64,000 bases of DNA. Origin: Pseudomonas sp. ICMP 561 (lineage in GTDB: Bacteria; Pseudomonadota; Gammaproteobacteria; Pseudomonadales; Pseudomonadaceae). Within the stretch, counting starts at the first letter, position 1; every line of letters starts with the position of its first letter. Both the position numbers and the translations under genes were made by a program. Positions 39,570 through 48,844 of the stretch are shown here, piece by piece. The notes under the pieces were generated by a model. That model did no database searches. It worked only from the letters and a program-made list of their open reading frames with translations, and was not told the DNA's origin. The stretch is from positions 1 through 64,000 of the forward strand of contig NZ_LKBT01000003.1 in the NCBI RefSeq assembly GCF_002699985.1, in the 5' to 3' direction.

Positions 39570-39906
39570 GCAGGCTCCTTGCCTTGGGCTGGCGAGTAGA
39601 GGCCAGGATCCAGATGGCGGAGCGTGTAATCTCAAGCCCGACCCTGAGCGAGGGCGGGAGAGTGGCTGATGAGCGGCGGGCGCTCAATGCACACAAAGCA
39701 CTTTGGGAAAGGCCCTACGTGAAGTGTCGTAGATTCATACTTCTGCTAACCAGGCCGTGGCTTGCCCCGGTTTTACTCGGGGCAAGCAAATCCCTTTGTC
39801 ATTACGCTATAATCCCGCCCTTTAGCTGTTCCTCGCCCCGCTGCGAGGGCACATATTTTTCTCAGGCGCGTGCCGCCTGCATGCAGACTAAAGAGGCTAG
39901 ACCCCA
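39570..39906. promoter_or_regulatory. Divergent promoter region of the effector and wapO
   Basis: A 337-nt gap at the right edge of the cargo block. A clear -10 candidate TATAAT (39808-39813) is followed by the GC-rich CCCGCCC, reading toward wapO; I find no good -35. A perfect 9-bp inverted repeat, CTTGCCCCG (39761-39769) / CGGGGCAAG (39778-39786), lies just upstream and has no T run, so it is not a typical terminator. No promoter for the effector could be picked. Confidence 0.45.
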
Positions 39907-41664
39907 GTGGCATTGACGATTCTTGGCCTGTCCGGCGCCCTTAGCCATGATCCTTCCGCGGCGCTGTACATCGACGGCAAGCTGGTGGCAGCGGCTGAAG
40001 AAGAGCGCTTCGTTCGCGATAAACATGCAAAGAACCGCATGCCCTACGAGTCGGCGAAGTTCTGCCTTGAGCAGGCGGGCATCAAGCCATCTGATGTCGA
40101 TGTGGTGGCGATTCCGTTTGCGCCGATCAGCTTGTTCGGTAAAGCACGCTGGCACTACGCCAAACGCTACTGGTATGCCCCGGACCGTGCGCTTGACGCA
40201 TTGCTGATGGGCAACCGTCGCTACAAGCGCTATCGCAACAAGATCGTCTGGTGCCTTGAGCAATTGGGCTTCGATCCGAAGAAGATCAAGATCGAGCCGG
40301 TTGAGCACCACCTGGCTCACGCCTCCAGCGCTTATCATTGCTCCGGTTTCAAAGAGAAAACCGCGATCCTCGGTATTGATGGCAAGGGTGAGTACGCCAC
40401 CACGTTCTTTGGCTATGGCGAGAACGGCAAGATCCACAAGATCAAGGAGTTCTTCGACCCGGACTCCCTGGGCGGCCTGTATGGCGCGATCACTGAATTC
40501 CTCGGCTTCGAGATGCTCGACGGCGAATTCAAGGTGATGGGCATGGCGCCGTATGGCGATGCCAGCAAATACGATTTCTCGCGTCTGGCGACTTTCGAAA
40601 ACGGCGAACTGGTGATCAACACCGAGCTGGCCAACGTCATTGGCCTGCGTCGTTATAAAGAGAAGGGCAAGGGTTTCTACTTCTCGCCGAAGCTGATCGA
40701 GTGGCTGGGGCCGAAGCGCGAAGGCGACATTGCTGACGAGCCTTACATCCACTACGCCGCGAGCATGCAGGCGCTGTTCGAGAAGCTGGCGTTGCAGATG
40801 ATGGATCACTATCTGGGTGACATCCTCAAGGAAACCGGCAAGATCGCGTTTGCAGGCGGCTGTGCGCTGAACGTCAAGCTGAACCAGAAAATCATTGCCC
40901 GCCCGGAAGTCAAAGAGCTGTTCGTGCAGCCAGCTTCGGGTGATGCGGGCACTGCGGTGGGTGCGGCGGCTTATGTTTCCCACGCCCGTGGTGTGCCGGT
41001 CGAGAAGATGGAACACGTCTACCTCGGTCCGTCTTACACCAACGAAGATGTGATCGCGGCCTGCGCTCGCCACCCGAGCAAGCCGGTCTGGCGTCAGATC
41101 GAAAACACTCCAGAGCGCATCGCGCAGATCATGGTCGCGGGCAACCCAGTGGCCTGGTTCCAGGGGCGTATGGAGTTTGGCCCGCGCGCATTGGGTGGGC
41201 GTTCGATCATCGGCTGCCCGAGCGTTGCTGGCGTTGCCGATCGCATCAACCATCAGATCAAGTTCCGTGAGCGCTGGAGGCCTTTCTGCCCGTCGATGCT
41301 CGACACCGTTGCGCCACAGATGATCAAGATCGATCACCCGGCGCCGTTCATGACCTTCACTTTTGAAGTGGCTGAAGAGTGGAAGACCCGCGTGCCGGAA
41401 GTCGTCCACGAAGACGGGACTTCACGTGCCCAGGTCCTGAAGCGCGAATACAACCCGCGTTACTACGACATGATGAAGGCGCTGGAAAACCTCACCGGTA
41501 ATGGCGTGTCGCTGAACACCTCGCTTAACCGTCGCGGTGAACCGATGATCTGCTCGCCTACCGATGCCTTGAACATGTTCTTCGGCTCGGATCTTGAATA
41601 CCTGATCATGGAAGACATTCTGGTGGTCAAAGACGGCGTGGAAACCTATGACACGCTCGGCTGA
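39907..41664 (+). CDS. wapO: LPS core carbamoyltransferase WapO
   Basis: 585 aa, NodU/TobZ-type O-carbamoyltransferase, using carbamoyl phosphate and ATP. In Pseudomonas it carbamoylates heptose II of the inner core. The N-terminal Kae1-like domain has [27 protein letters not shown] (metal-binding His residues) and [11 protein letters not shown]. The second part has [12 protein letters not shown] and [12 protein letters not shown], and the C-terminal YrdC-like domain has [15 protein letters not shown] and [11 protein letters not shown]. The start is GTG 39907 with AAAGAGG upstream. Corresponds to PAO1 PA5005, which there directly follows the PA5006 gene; here 16 kb intervenes. Symbol from memory. 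Confidence 0.85.
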   Translation: MALTILGLSGALSHDPSAALYIDGKLVAAAEEERFVRDKHAKNRMPYESAKFCLEQAGIKPSDVDVVAIPFAPISLFGKARWHYAKRYWYAPDRALDALLMGNRRYKRYRNKIVWCLEQLGFDPKKIKIEPVEHHLAHASSAYHCSGFKEKTAILGIDGKGEYATTFFGYGENGKIHKIKEFFDPDSLGGLYGAITEFLGFEMLDGEFKVMGMAPYGDASKYDFSRLATFENGELVINTELANVIGLRRYKEKGKGFYFSPKLIEWLGPKREGDIADEPYIHYAASMQALFEKLALQMMDHYLGDILKETGKIAFAGGCALNVKLNQKIIARPEVKELFVQPASGDAGTAVGAAAYVSHARGVPVEKMEHVYLGPSYTNEDVIAACARHPSKPVWRQIENTPERIAQIMVAGNPVAWFQGRMEFGPRALGGRSIIGCPSVAGVADRINHQIKFRERWRPFCPSMLDTVAPQMIKIDHPAPFMTFTFEVAEEWKTRVPEVVHEDGTSRAQVLKREYNPRYYDMMKALENLTGNGVSLNTSLNRRGEPMICSPTDALNMFFGSDLEYLIMEDILVVKDGVETYDTLG

Positions 41665-42778
41665 GCGCCATGTGCTGCAGTTTTGTCACGGTTATGACGG
41701 TCCGTTTCTGGACTGTGCGCGGCAATATGCAAGTCTGTTCGTAGGCAAGGGATATCGCGTTACTACGGTATTCCTGACCGGTGCAGCTGATTCCGAGGTT
41801 GCTGCCGGTTGTGCATCCGATGAAGTGTTGTTCATGGAGTACACCTCGTCGGCCATTCGCGGCCTGAAGCTGGGGGCCATCCGTGATCTGCGCAAAATCG
41901 TTGCTTCGCGCAATTTCAGCTTCTGTATCGCGCACCGCTTCAAGCCGGTGTACATCGCAATGTTGGCGACGCGATTGCCGGTCATTGGCGTGCACCACGC
42001 ATTTGCTGACTATCGACGTCGCGGTCGCAAACTCTTCGCTCACCTGTTTCGCAGGCGCTTGAGCCTGCTGGGTGTGTCTGATGCGGTCCGTGATGACATA
42101 CGCAAGAGTCTGCCCAAGTGGCCGACGGGCCGTATTCAAACCCTTTACAACCGCGTCGATATCGATCACCTGCAAGCCAGCCAGTTTTCCCCCGATCAGG
42201 CGCGTGCCGAGCTGGGTTTGTCTGCATCGGCATGGATCGTCGGCAATGTCGGGCGGCTGCATCCGGACAAGGATCAAGCGAGTTTACTGCGTGGTTTTGC
42301 CAAAGCTTTGCCAGGCTTGCCGCAGAATAGCCAACTGGTGATTCTGGGTAAGGGGTCGCTTGAGCACAAACTCAAGGCGCTGGCGCTCGAGTTAGGTATC
42401 GGCTCACAGGTTCTGTTTCTGGGTCAGGTGCCACAGGCCAGTCTCTACTACAAAGCGTTCGATGTTTTTGCTCTGAGTTCTGATCACGAGCCGTTCGGCA
42501 TGGTGCTGCTCGAAGCCATGGTCGCAGGTGTGCCTTTGTTGGCGACTTCCTGCGGCGGAGCGAAGGAAGTGGTTGAAGGTGTGGGCGTGCTGTTCCCCCT
42601 GGGCGACACCGAACGTCTTGCTCACGGGCTGATTCATTTGGCCGGCCTTGATGTCGGGCAGCGTCGCGAATGTGCAGAACTGATGTTGTTGCGTTTACGC
42701 GAGCGCTTTTCTGATCAGGCCGTACGGGACGTTTTCTGGCGTCTGCCCCAGGTCACCAGTCTGGTTGCGGAGTCTTGA
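41648..42778 (+). CDS. wapH: LPS core glycosyltransferase WapH (GT4)
   Basis: 376 aa GT-B enzyme of family GT4, acting at the cytoplasmic membrane in outer-core assembly. The C-terminal half has VGRLHPDKDQASLLRGFA, VILGKGSLEHKL and the donor-binding HEPFGMVLLEAMVAGVPLLA with the E-x7-E motif. Starts 17 bp inside the end of wapO, so the two are coupled. Corresponds to PAO1 PA5004. Sugar donor is not readable from the sequence; a glucose transferase role is suggested by work on the homologue. Confidence 0.85.
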   Translation: MTRSAERHVLQFCHGYDGPFLDCARQYASLFVGKGYRVTTVFLTGAADSEVAAGCASDEVLFMEYTSSAIRGLKLGAIRDLRKIVASRNFSFCIAHRFKPVYIAMLATRLPVIGVHHAFADYRRRGRKLFAHLFRRRLSLLGVSDAVRDDIRKSLPKWPTGRIQTLYNRVDIDHLQASQFSPDQARAELGLSASAWIVGNVGRLHPDKDQASLLRGFAKALPGLPQNSQLVILGKGSLEHKLKALALELGIGSQVLFLGQVPQASLYYKAFDVFALSSDHEPFGMVLLEAMVAGVPLLATSCGGAKEVVEGVGVLFPLGDTERLAHGLIHLAGLDVGQRRECAELMLLRLRERFSDQAVRDVFWRLPQVTSLVAES

Positions 42779-43674
42779 TGCTCAATAGATTTCAAGGCTG
42801 GCGCGAGCGTGGCTGGACCTCGATAGATGCCGCTGACTACCAGCGTGCATGGGGTCGTTATGGCGGTAGCGTGGCCACTCATCCACTGGTGGTCGAGCGC
42901 CTTGCCGGTCTCGCGCAAATTCCGGTGCGTTATCTTGGCTGGGAGCAGGACGGGGAGATCAAGGCTGCAATCCCTGCGTGGGGTCGTTCGCTGGCCTTGT
43001 CCAAGGACGTGCTGAAAAGCCATGGCAAGAAAGGGCTGTTTGACCTGGGCAACGCTGAATTGATATTGCCCATTGCCGCAGACGTTCAGGTGCCTGTTCG
43101 TCATCGTGGACGCTATTTTTCAGCGCTCAATGAAGGGCGCATCAGTACCCTCAAGCCTCAGGCCGAATCTCTGGCCATGGCCCGCACGCCAGAGGAGCTT
43201 TCGAAGAAGTTTCGCTACAACCAGCGTCGTGAACTGCGTCTGCTTGAAGAGGCTGGCGGTATCGTGCGCCCCGTGACGGACTTCACCAGCGCTGAACTGG
43301 CGCGCATGTATTGCGACCTGTTCCAGCGCCGTTGGGGCTTTCCTGCTACCGGTGCCGAGCGCATGGCCGAGGTAATCGAGTTGCTGCGCGAGCTGTTGAT
43401 CGGCTCCGTGGTATTTCTCAACGACGCGCCGATTGCCATTCAACTGGTGTATCGCGTGGAGGCGCCAGAGTGGATCAGCGTTGAGTACATCAACGGTGGC
43501 GTCGACCCCGAGACCCGTGATTTCAGTCCTGGCAGCGTACTGAGCTTTCTCAACACGCAAAGTGCCTGGGAAGACGCCCGTCATTTGGGCAAGCCTTTAC
43601 GCTTTTCATTCGGGCGTGCAGACCGCGAGTATAAGGATCGTTGGTGCAACCCCGTGCCGGTGTTCCAGATTTGA
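42778..43674 (+). CDS. Mig-14-like GNAT-fold protein
   Basis: 298 aa. Resembles Mig-14, the Salmonella protein needed for resistance to cationic peptides, and PAO1 PA5003. N-terminal half GWTSIDAADYQRAWGRYGGS and LKSHGKKGLFDLG; the C-terminal half has the GNAT-like core RYNQRRELRLLEEAGG, FQRRWGFPATG and YINGGVDPETRDFSPGS. Its place among core genes suggests a small modification of LPS or its precursor, but the reaction is unknown. ATG overlaps the wapH stop (TGATG); GGAG lies upstream. Confidence 0.78.
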   Translation: MLNRFQGWRERGWTSIDAADYQRAWGRYGGSVATHPLVVERLAGLAQIPVRYLGWEQDGEIKAAIPAWGRSLALSKDVLKSHGKKGLFDLGNAELILPIAADVQVPVRHRGRYFSALNEGRISTLKPQAESLAMARTPEELSKKFRYNQRRELRLLEEAGGIVRPVTDFTSAELARMYCDLFQRRWGFPATGAERMAEVIELLRELLIGSVVFLNDAPIAIQLVYRVEAPEWISVEYINGGVDPETRDFSPGSVLSFLNTQSAWEDARHLGKPLRFSFGRADREYKDRWCNPVPVFQI

Positions 43675-45080
43675 GCCGCAAGCAGGCCTTGCTCAAGCGC
43701 CATCGCCGTAACAAGCGTATGGCGCTGCTGATCGGGCTGCTTTTATTGATTGTCGTGGGTGTTCTGGTTGCCTGGTGGTTGCCACTGCTCCTGGCTGTTA
43801 TAGGCTGGATCGCCCACGAAGCCTGGTTTGCCGATCATCTGTTTTACTCCCCGAAAGAAGATTACCTGTACAACTTTCCGCCTGAGGCGGAGGTAATGGG
43901 TATCACGCTTCAGGGCGGCAGGCTGATCTTGCAAGCGCCTTTGGATCTGAGCGGTGATGAAACGCTCATTCTGGCTCTTGATGTCAGAAGCTCCTGGCTG
44001 GGGCGTTTTTTTGATCCCCTTATTGAACTGGTCGGGGCAGGTGTGGCTGACAGTCAGGCTTTCGAGCGAGGCGTTAGCGGTCTGCGCTACCTCAATCTGA
44101 CCGGACTTGGCAAAGCGCTGGTCGATGGCTCATTGCGCATGAGAGGTCGGTTCGCCACTGTAAGAGGGCAGCCGCGTCTGTGGGTGTTCCGTCAGCCAGA
44201 TGCTCGTCAGCAGCGGGTCATGGTCATTGCACCTCATGCTGACGACGCCGAGCTGGCGGCGTTTGGTTTGTACAGCCAAGCGGCCGACACCTGGATTGTT
44301 ACGCTGACGGCGGGCGAAATCGAAGCCGAACACTACCAGCAAATGGGAATGGGCAAGGCCGAGGCCTCGCGCATCAAGGGGCGACTTCGGGCCTGGGACA
44401 GTATTGCTGTCCCTCGGTGGGGCGGGGTCCCCGAGAGTCAGTGTGTGCAGCTCGGTTATTTCTGTTTGCAGTTGCCTGCGATGCAGGCTGCGCCGGATCA
44501 GCCCATTGCTTCCCGTGAAGCCGAGCTCGCTGATACACGGATATTTCGTCAGTTCAACGCCATGAAGTTGCCCGGCGATGCCGATGGCGCGCCAACCTGG
44601 AACAACCTGCTGGCCGATATGCGCGCGCTGCTTTTGCAGGCTCGGCCGCAGGTGCTGGTGATGCCTCACCCGGCCATTGATCCTCATCCGGATCATATCT
44701 GCGCCCAGGCCGCAGTTCTTGAAGCGCTTGAAGGTCTTGAGTGGCAGCCCGAAGTGATTCTGGGGTATGCCAATCATCTGCATGACAACGATCGCTGGCC
44801 GATGGGCAATGCTTATAATGGTGTCAGTTTGCCGCCCGTCTTCGATGCCGACTTGCGAATGCTCCCCTACAGCCTTGAACTGTCGGTTGATCAGCAACGT
44901 GACAAAGCCATGGCGCTGGGCATGATGCACGACCTGCAACCTCCGATGCCGCTCAAAAGGCGTGTGCGTCGCTGGTTGCAAAGCGTGTTGGCAGGAAGAC
45001 GCTGGCCGGCCGAGGGCGAAAACGAATTCTTTAGAAAAGCCGTTCGCCGACATGAGCTGTTCTGGCGCAGAGACCTCTGA
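43671..45080 (+). CDS. dnpA: PIG-L family de-N-acetylase DnpA
   Basis: 469 aa. An N-terminal membrane anchor (LLIGLLLLIVVGVLVAWWLPLLLAVIGW, about 20-50) precedes a PIG-L deacetylase domain (from about 190) with zinc ligands in PHADDAELAA and HPAIDPHPDH. In P. aeruginosa DnpA (PA5002) is a de-N-acetylase linked to fluoroquinolone persistence and probably acts on core or surface-polysaccharide N-acetyl sugars. I prefer the TTG at 43671 (overlapping the mig-14-like stop as TTGA, giving SRKQALLKRHRRNK). Longer in-frame starts TTG/GTG at 43641/43644 are possible. Confidence 0.85.
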   Translation: MSRKQALLKRHRRNKRMALLIGLLLLIVVGVLVAWWLPLLLAVIGWIAHEAWFADHLFYSPKEDYLYNFPPEAEVMGITLQGGRLILQAPLDLSGDETLILALDVRSSWLGRFFDPLIELVGAGVADSQAFERGVSGLRYLNLTGLGKALVDGSLRMRGRFATVRGQPRLWVFRQPDARQQRVMVIAPHADDAELAAFGLYSQAADTWIVTLTAGEIEAEHYQQMGMGKAEASRIKGRLRAWDSIAVPRWGGVPESQCVQLGYFCLQLPAMQAAPDQPIASREAELADTRIFRQFNAMKLPGDADGAPTWNNLLADMRALLLQARPQVLVMPHPAIDPHPDHICAQAAVLEALEGLEWQPEVILGYANHLHDNDRWPMGNAYNGVSLPPVFDADLRMLPYSLELSVDQQRDKAMALGMMHDLQPPMPLKRRVRRWLQSVLAGRRWPAEGENEFFRKAVRRHELFWRRDL

Positions 45081-45110
45081 TCAGTAGCCTGCGGCACTGC
45101 AAGGACAAAA

Positions 45111-46067
45111 ATGAAAGTTTTACTTCTGGTTCAGAAAGAGCAACGAGCCATTCTGGATCGTCTGTATGAAGGAATCGCCGCCCATTGCGAATGCGATATT
45201 CGCTGGCTGACTTCCGGGGAACAACGCAATCTGCGCAGTTATTTTCGTCGCGAAGTGGACGTCACTCAATACGATCGTATTGTGTTCTTTCTGCGTTTCA
45301 AACATGAGATCCGCCAGGTCGGCTTTATTCGCACGATCCCTAATCTGGTGATCCTCGAGCACGACGCTTATCAGAATTACATCGCCTGCAAGTACACAGG
45401 CAAGTTCAGCGCTCACTATCGGAAGTTGCCTTGGGTCAGGGTCATGAGCTCTGGTTTCAAGGTTGCTCAACGCCTGCGCGATGAAGGTTTTGATGCGGTG
45501 TTTGTCCCCAAAGGTTATGACCAGACCCTGCTCCAGTGGCGTGATCGCGAGCGCGATATCGAACTGGCCTTTGTCGGCAGCACCAACAGTGTGGCTTACA
45601 GTGGCCGCAAGGCGTTGCTGGACGAACTGGGGCGTGTGGAAAAGCTGGTAGTGACCCGTACCAAGTCAGGCGAAGAGTATTGCGAAACCCTTAACCGGAT
45701 TCGCTTTTTCGTCAGTGCCGATGTGGGTATGGGCGAATACATGATCAAGAACTTCGAGGCCATGGCCTGCGGTTGTGTGTTGCTCGCCTACGATCAAGGC
45801 GCTGAAGAGAATCGCGCGCTGGGCTTCGTCGACATGCACAACATTGTGTTTTACAGCGACATCCCACAACTTCAGGAAAAACTGCGACAACTAAGGGGCA
45901 ACCCCGCGCTTGCGGATGAAATTTCGCGCAATGGGCAGACATTGGTTGAACAACGCTTTACATTCCACGCGCTAGGGAAGGCCATTGTTGAAGAAATGCG
46001 TCCGCCATTGCGTTCTATGCCAGCCATGAGCTGGTGGGACCGGTTGAGGTCCAGAGTGGGGGTGTGA
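45111..46067 (+). CDS. ssg: Cell-surface polysaccharide glycosyltransferase Ssg
   Basis: 318 aa, GT-B glycosyltransferase without signal peptide. Pseudomonas ssg mutants have altered LPS/O antigen, reduced motility and phage resistance. Seen here: KVLLLVQKEQRAILDRLYEG at the start, IELAFVGSTNSVAYSGRKAL, and a C-terminal MGEYMIKNFEAMACGCVLL donor site with the glutamates. AAGGACA lies just ahead of ATG 45111. Same order as PAO1 PA5001. Confidence 0.88.
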   Translation: MKVLLLVQKEQRAILDRLYEGIAAHCECDIRWLTSGEQRNLRSYFRREVDVTQYDRIVFFLRFKHEIRQVGFIRTIPNLVILEHDAYQNYIACKYTGKFSAHYRKLPWVRVMSSGFKVAQRLRDEGFDAVFVPKGYDQTLLQWRDRERDIELAFVGSTNSVAYSGRKALLDELGRVEKLVVTRTKSGEEYCETLNRIRFFVSADVGMGEYMIKNFEAMACGCVLLAYDQGAEENRALGFVDMHNIVFYSDIPQLQEKLRQLRGNPALADEISRNGQTLVEQRFTFHALGKAIVEEMRPPLRSMPAMSWWDRLRSRVGV

Positions 46068-46100
46068 TCGCCTTTTGAAAATTTCAATGATTGAGTAAAA

Positions 46101-46874
46101 ATGATGGTGTTCAGCGAAAGCAGTGATATCACACTGGTGGTGACCAGTTGTGGCCGGTTTGATTTGTTGAAGCAGACGCTTGAGACATTTGATCGCTTCA
46201 ATACTGCGCCAATACGTCATGTTCTGATTACCGAAGACTCGGGCGATGCCCAGGTTGAACGCTGTATCCCCGAGCACTGGCGCCCCTTCACCCGTTTTAT
46301 TATCAACAATCCCAAGCTTGGCCAGATGCGCTCGGTGGATGCAGCCTATGAGCTGATCGAGACATCCTGGGTGTTCCATTGCGAGGATGACTGGGATTTC
46401 TATCGTCCTTGCTTCATCGAAGAATCAATGACCTTGCTTGAAAACGACCCGCAGGCGCTGCAGGTCTGGCTCCGCAGTTTCAATCATGACTTGCAGGTTC
46501 ACAGCCCCTACGTGTACCTCAACGAGCGTGAAGTCGTTCAGGGTATCCCGTTCTACAAGTTGGGCTCGCACAAGCCTGAGTGGCAGGGGTTCTCTTTCAA
46601 CCCTGGGCTGCGTCGTCTGGCCGATTATAAAGTGCATGCCCCTTACGCCTCTCATGGTGGCGAGAAAAAGCTGTCAGGACTTTATGCGGCGGAAAACCGT
46701 TACGCGTTGATTCTGGAAAATGATGCCGTGCTGCATACCGGTTTCGGAAATCACGTCGAAGTACCTCAAGAGCGTGTGGACAAAAAGCGGCGTAAGCGCC
46801 GTGATCGCATAAAGTTGGTGGCAACACTTGTTTTGGGTCTGCTCATAGGTTGGGTAATCAGTAATGTTGTCTGA
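46101..46874 (+). CDS. wapR: LPS core rhamnosyltransferase WapR
   Basis: 257 aa. N-terminal GT-A domain with VVTSCGRFDLLKQTLE and the metal-binding HCEDDWDFY. A single C-terminal membrane helix after a basic run (KKRRKRRDRIK, then LVATLVLGLLIGWVIS) anchors it to the inner membrane. In P. aeruginosa WapR adds the alpha-1,3-rhamnose that receives O antigen, so its work precedes that of WaaL, whose gene it overlaps by 11 bp. Two successive ATG codons at 46101/46104 are possible starts; ribosome site weak. Confidence 0.88.
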   Translation: MMVFSESSDITLVVTSCGRFDLLKQTLETFDRFNTAPIRHVLITEDSGDAQVERCIPEHWRPFTRFIINNPKLGQMRSVDAAYELIETSWVFHCEDDWDFYRPCFIEESMTLLENDPQALQVWLRSFNHDLQVHSPYVYLNEREVVQGIPFYKLGSHKPEWQGFSFNPGLRRLADYKVHAPYASHGGEKKLSGLYAAENRYALILENDAVLHTGFGNHVEVPQERVDKKRRKRRDRIKLVATLVLGLLIGWVISNVV

Positions 46875-48027
46875 ACAATTCGGGATAAACCCTAAAGTCG
46901 CGGCTTATTTCAGCGGTACGCTGGTCCTCTTTCTACTGAGCTTCATTTTTTGGGACTCAGCCAAGTTCACCAACAACCTGTTCTATGCGCTGATTGCTCT
47001 TCCAGGTCTGGTTTTTCTGATTATCAATCGTGGTGCTGGCCTGTTTGCTGATCGCCTTGGCTGGCTCTGGCTGGCATTCATTCTTTGCTTTCTGGTACCT
47101 GCTGTTTATGCAGGGGACTTCCAGTTTTACAAGCACATCGCCTACGTCGCCTTGTTTGTTTTTGTACTGGCAGGGTTGGTCAATGTCGACTTTTTCAACA
47201 GTGGCTTGTTTGCGCGTAGCCAGTTCTGGGTCGTTTTGCTGTACATCCTGCTGTCGGGAATCTACGGCTGGATGACAGGTAAGTTCCAGATTGGCCATCG
47301 TGTAGACATACTTCCTGCACGTATGGACAACGTTATCTACGCCAGCATCTGGCTGTTCTGTGCACTGGGGCTGGTATTGCCGGTCTTGCAGAAACAAAGG
47401 CGCTGGGTGGAAGCGGCGGCTGCAGTCGTTCTGTCGTTGTTCATTGTGTCTTTTGTTGTGCAGACCCGCACTGCCCTGGTCGGCGCAGCGTTTCTGGGCG
47501 GTCTGTGGGCTTTGCATGCGATGCGCCATCATCAGAAGCAGGGCCTCCTCGCGGTGATCGGTCTGGCGCTGCTGGCTTCGTTGTTCATGTGGCTGGTGAA
47601 GGACGAGGCCTGGGCGAAGTTGCTGTTGGAAAGGGGCGATTCCCATCGAACCGAACTGCTGCAGATCATGCTCGGCGAATGGGCTAATTGCGGTTGGCTG
47701 AAGGGCTGCGGGATTGATTTCCACACCACGCAAACGCTCACCGGTGGCATGCCGATCCAGCACCCTCACAACATCTTCGTTGCGATGGGTTTGTACACTG
47801 GGGCCTTATCGCTGCTGTTGTTCGTCGCTGTAATGGCGCTGACGCTCTGGTACGCGTGGCGCATGCGTAGCGCGTGGGGCGTCTTTCTGGCGAGTGCACT
47901 GGTCATGCTCAACTTTGATGGCAGCAAGCTGATAGGCAACCCCGATGAACTCTGGGTGTTGGTGCTGTTTCCCGCCGTCATGGTCTATGCCCGGATCGTG
48001 CGGGAACGCAGGCTGAAACCGCTGTAA
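46864..48027 (+). CDS. waaL: O-antigen ligase WaaL
   Basis: 387 aa integral membrane protein with about 12 hydrophobic helices. Joins undecaprenyl-diphosphate-linked O antigen to lipid A-core on the periplasmic side. The large loop before the last helices holds RGDSHRTELLQIM and IQHPHNIFVA; His302 is at the place of the conserved periplasmic-loop His of P. aeruginosa WaaL. The start overlaps wapR. A bidirectional terminator follows directly. Confidence 0.93.
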   Translation: MLSEQFGINPKVAAYFSGTLVLFLLSFIFWDSAKFTNNLFYALIALPGLVFLIINRGAGLFADRLGWLWLAFILCFLVPAVYAGDFQFYKHIAYVALFVFVLAGLVNVDFFNSGLFARSQFWVVLLYILLSGIYGWMTGKFQIGHRVDILPARMDNVIYASIWLFCALGLVLPVLQKQRRWVEAAAAVVLSLFIVSFVVQTRTALVGAAFLGGLWALHAMRHHQKQGLLAVIGLALLASLFMWLVKDEAWAKLLLERGDSHRTELLQIMLGEWANCGWLKGCGIDFHTTQTLTGGMPIQHPHNIFVAMGLYTGALSLLLFVAVMALTLWYAWRMRSAWGVFLASALVMLNFDGSKLIGNPDELWVLVLFPAVMVYARIVRERRLKPL

Positions 48028-48034
48028 CGAATAC

Positions 48035-48062
48035 AAAAAATGGCCCTTGGGGGCCATTTTTT
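48035..48062. terminator. Bidirectional terminator between waaL and the convergent kinase-like gene
   Basis: Stem ATGGCCC / GGGCCAT (48040-48057) with a 4-nt loop, with an A run on the left and a T run on the right (to 48062). It can serve waaL on the plus strand and the minus-strand gene ending at 48090. Confidence 0.9.
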
Positions 48063-48089
48063 AATGTCTGGTCTATTGCAATGCCGCGG

Positions 48090-48728
48090 TCAGCTCATTG
48101 CCTGAGTCAGCTCTTTTGCCGTGCAAAGACTTTGGGCGGCCAGATAGCCGTTGAAGAAGGCCTGATTGTTCTGACCGAGCAACCACTTGCGGTCTTCGCT
48201 GTAACGCAGCATGTGCTTGAAGTTACGCAGACGCAGGCTTTTACGGAGGGGGCCGCGAAAGGTTTTCATATCTGCTATGTCGATCAGGCCCAGCGTGCGT
48301 CGCGGGGTCAGTATCACGTTGCCCAGATGAGCTGACCGGAAGTAGATGCCTTTTTCATGCAGTTCGGCAATGAAGCGCCCCAATTCTGCGCGAAGCCCGT
48401 CACCACTGTCGGGTGCCCGCATGATCTGGCGTAACGTTTGCCCTTCCAGAGGGGCGTAATGCACTGCATCGCGCTGGATCTTTGCAATTCTGAATACGCT
48501 TAGTACCTTCGGGCAGGGGATGTCACGCTCGGCGAGGATCACGCAGTTGTCTGCAAAGCGTCGCGCGTAAGGGTACCAGGCCGCCGAGCTGACCAGTCGC
48601 TTGCGACGAAACAGCTTCAACATTGATCCATCGGTCAATCGCAGGACTTTATTACCCGAATGATCGGCCTCGAGGACTTCAGCTCCCTCGGCCAAGGCAA
48701 GGTAATGTGCATGATCAAGCGCTTGCAT
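48090..48728 (-). CDS. Kinase-fold protein of the LPS locus (PA4998-like), catalytic Asp absent
   Basis: 212 aa, compact protein-kinase-like fold of the LPS/Kdo kinase clan. The ATP-lysine segment MLKLFRRKR, the HEKGIYFRSAHLGNVIL loop (124-140) and LIDIADM (Asp150) can be aligned with the kinase core. In the loop Asn137 is kept, but Ser132 stands at the usual catalytic Asp. So it may be a regulator or use a different mechanism. Position matches PAO1 PA4998. It is convergent to waaL and divergent from msbA. Substrate unknown. Confidence 0.7.
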   Translation of the reverse strand: MQALDHAHYLALAEGAEVLEADHSGNKVLRLTDGSMLKLFRRKRLVSSAAWYPYARRFADNCVILAERDIPCPKVLSVFRIAKIQRDAVHYAPLEGQTLRQIMRAPDSGDGLRAELGRFIAELHEKGIYFRSAHLGNVILTPRRTLGLIDIADMKTFRGPLRKSLRLRNFKHMLRYSEDRKWLLGQNNQAFFNGYLAAQSLCTAKELTQAMS

Positions 48729-48844
48729 CGATACTCCGGTTTCTTTGCCCTAGGGCTTGGACAGCCGCCTATCTTACCGCAGCAAGCCTTGGCAAAATGC
48801 GCTTGTGATACAATTCCGCCTCTTTTTATGCATGACGGATTCTC

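Noticed and set aside
39761..39786. Terminator upstream of wapO
   Set aside because: A perfect 9-bp inverted repeat, but with no T run on either strand; left as an unexplained palindrome.
23646..39906. Integrative element or prophage
   Set aside because: No integrase, transposase, tRNA target or clear flanking direct repeats were found; the block looks like a recombination-borne cassette.
39862..41409. Open frame of 515 codons on the minus strand
   Set aside because: Antisense to wapO, no family likeness or ribosome site.
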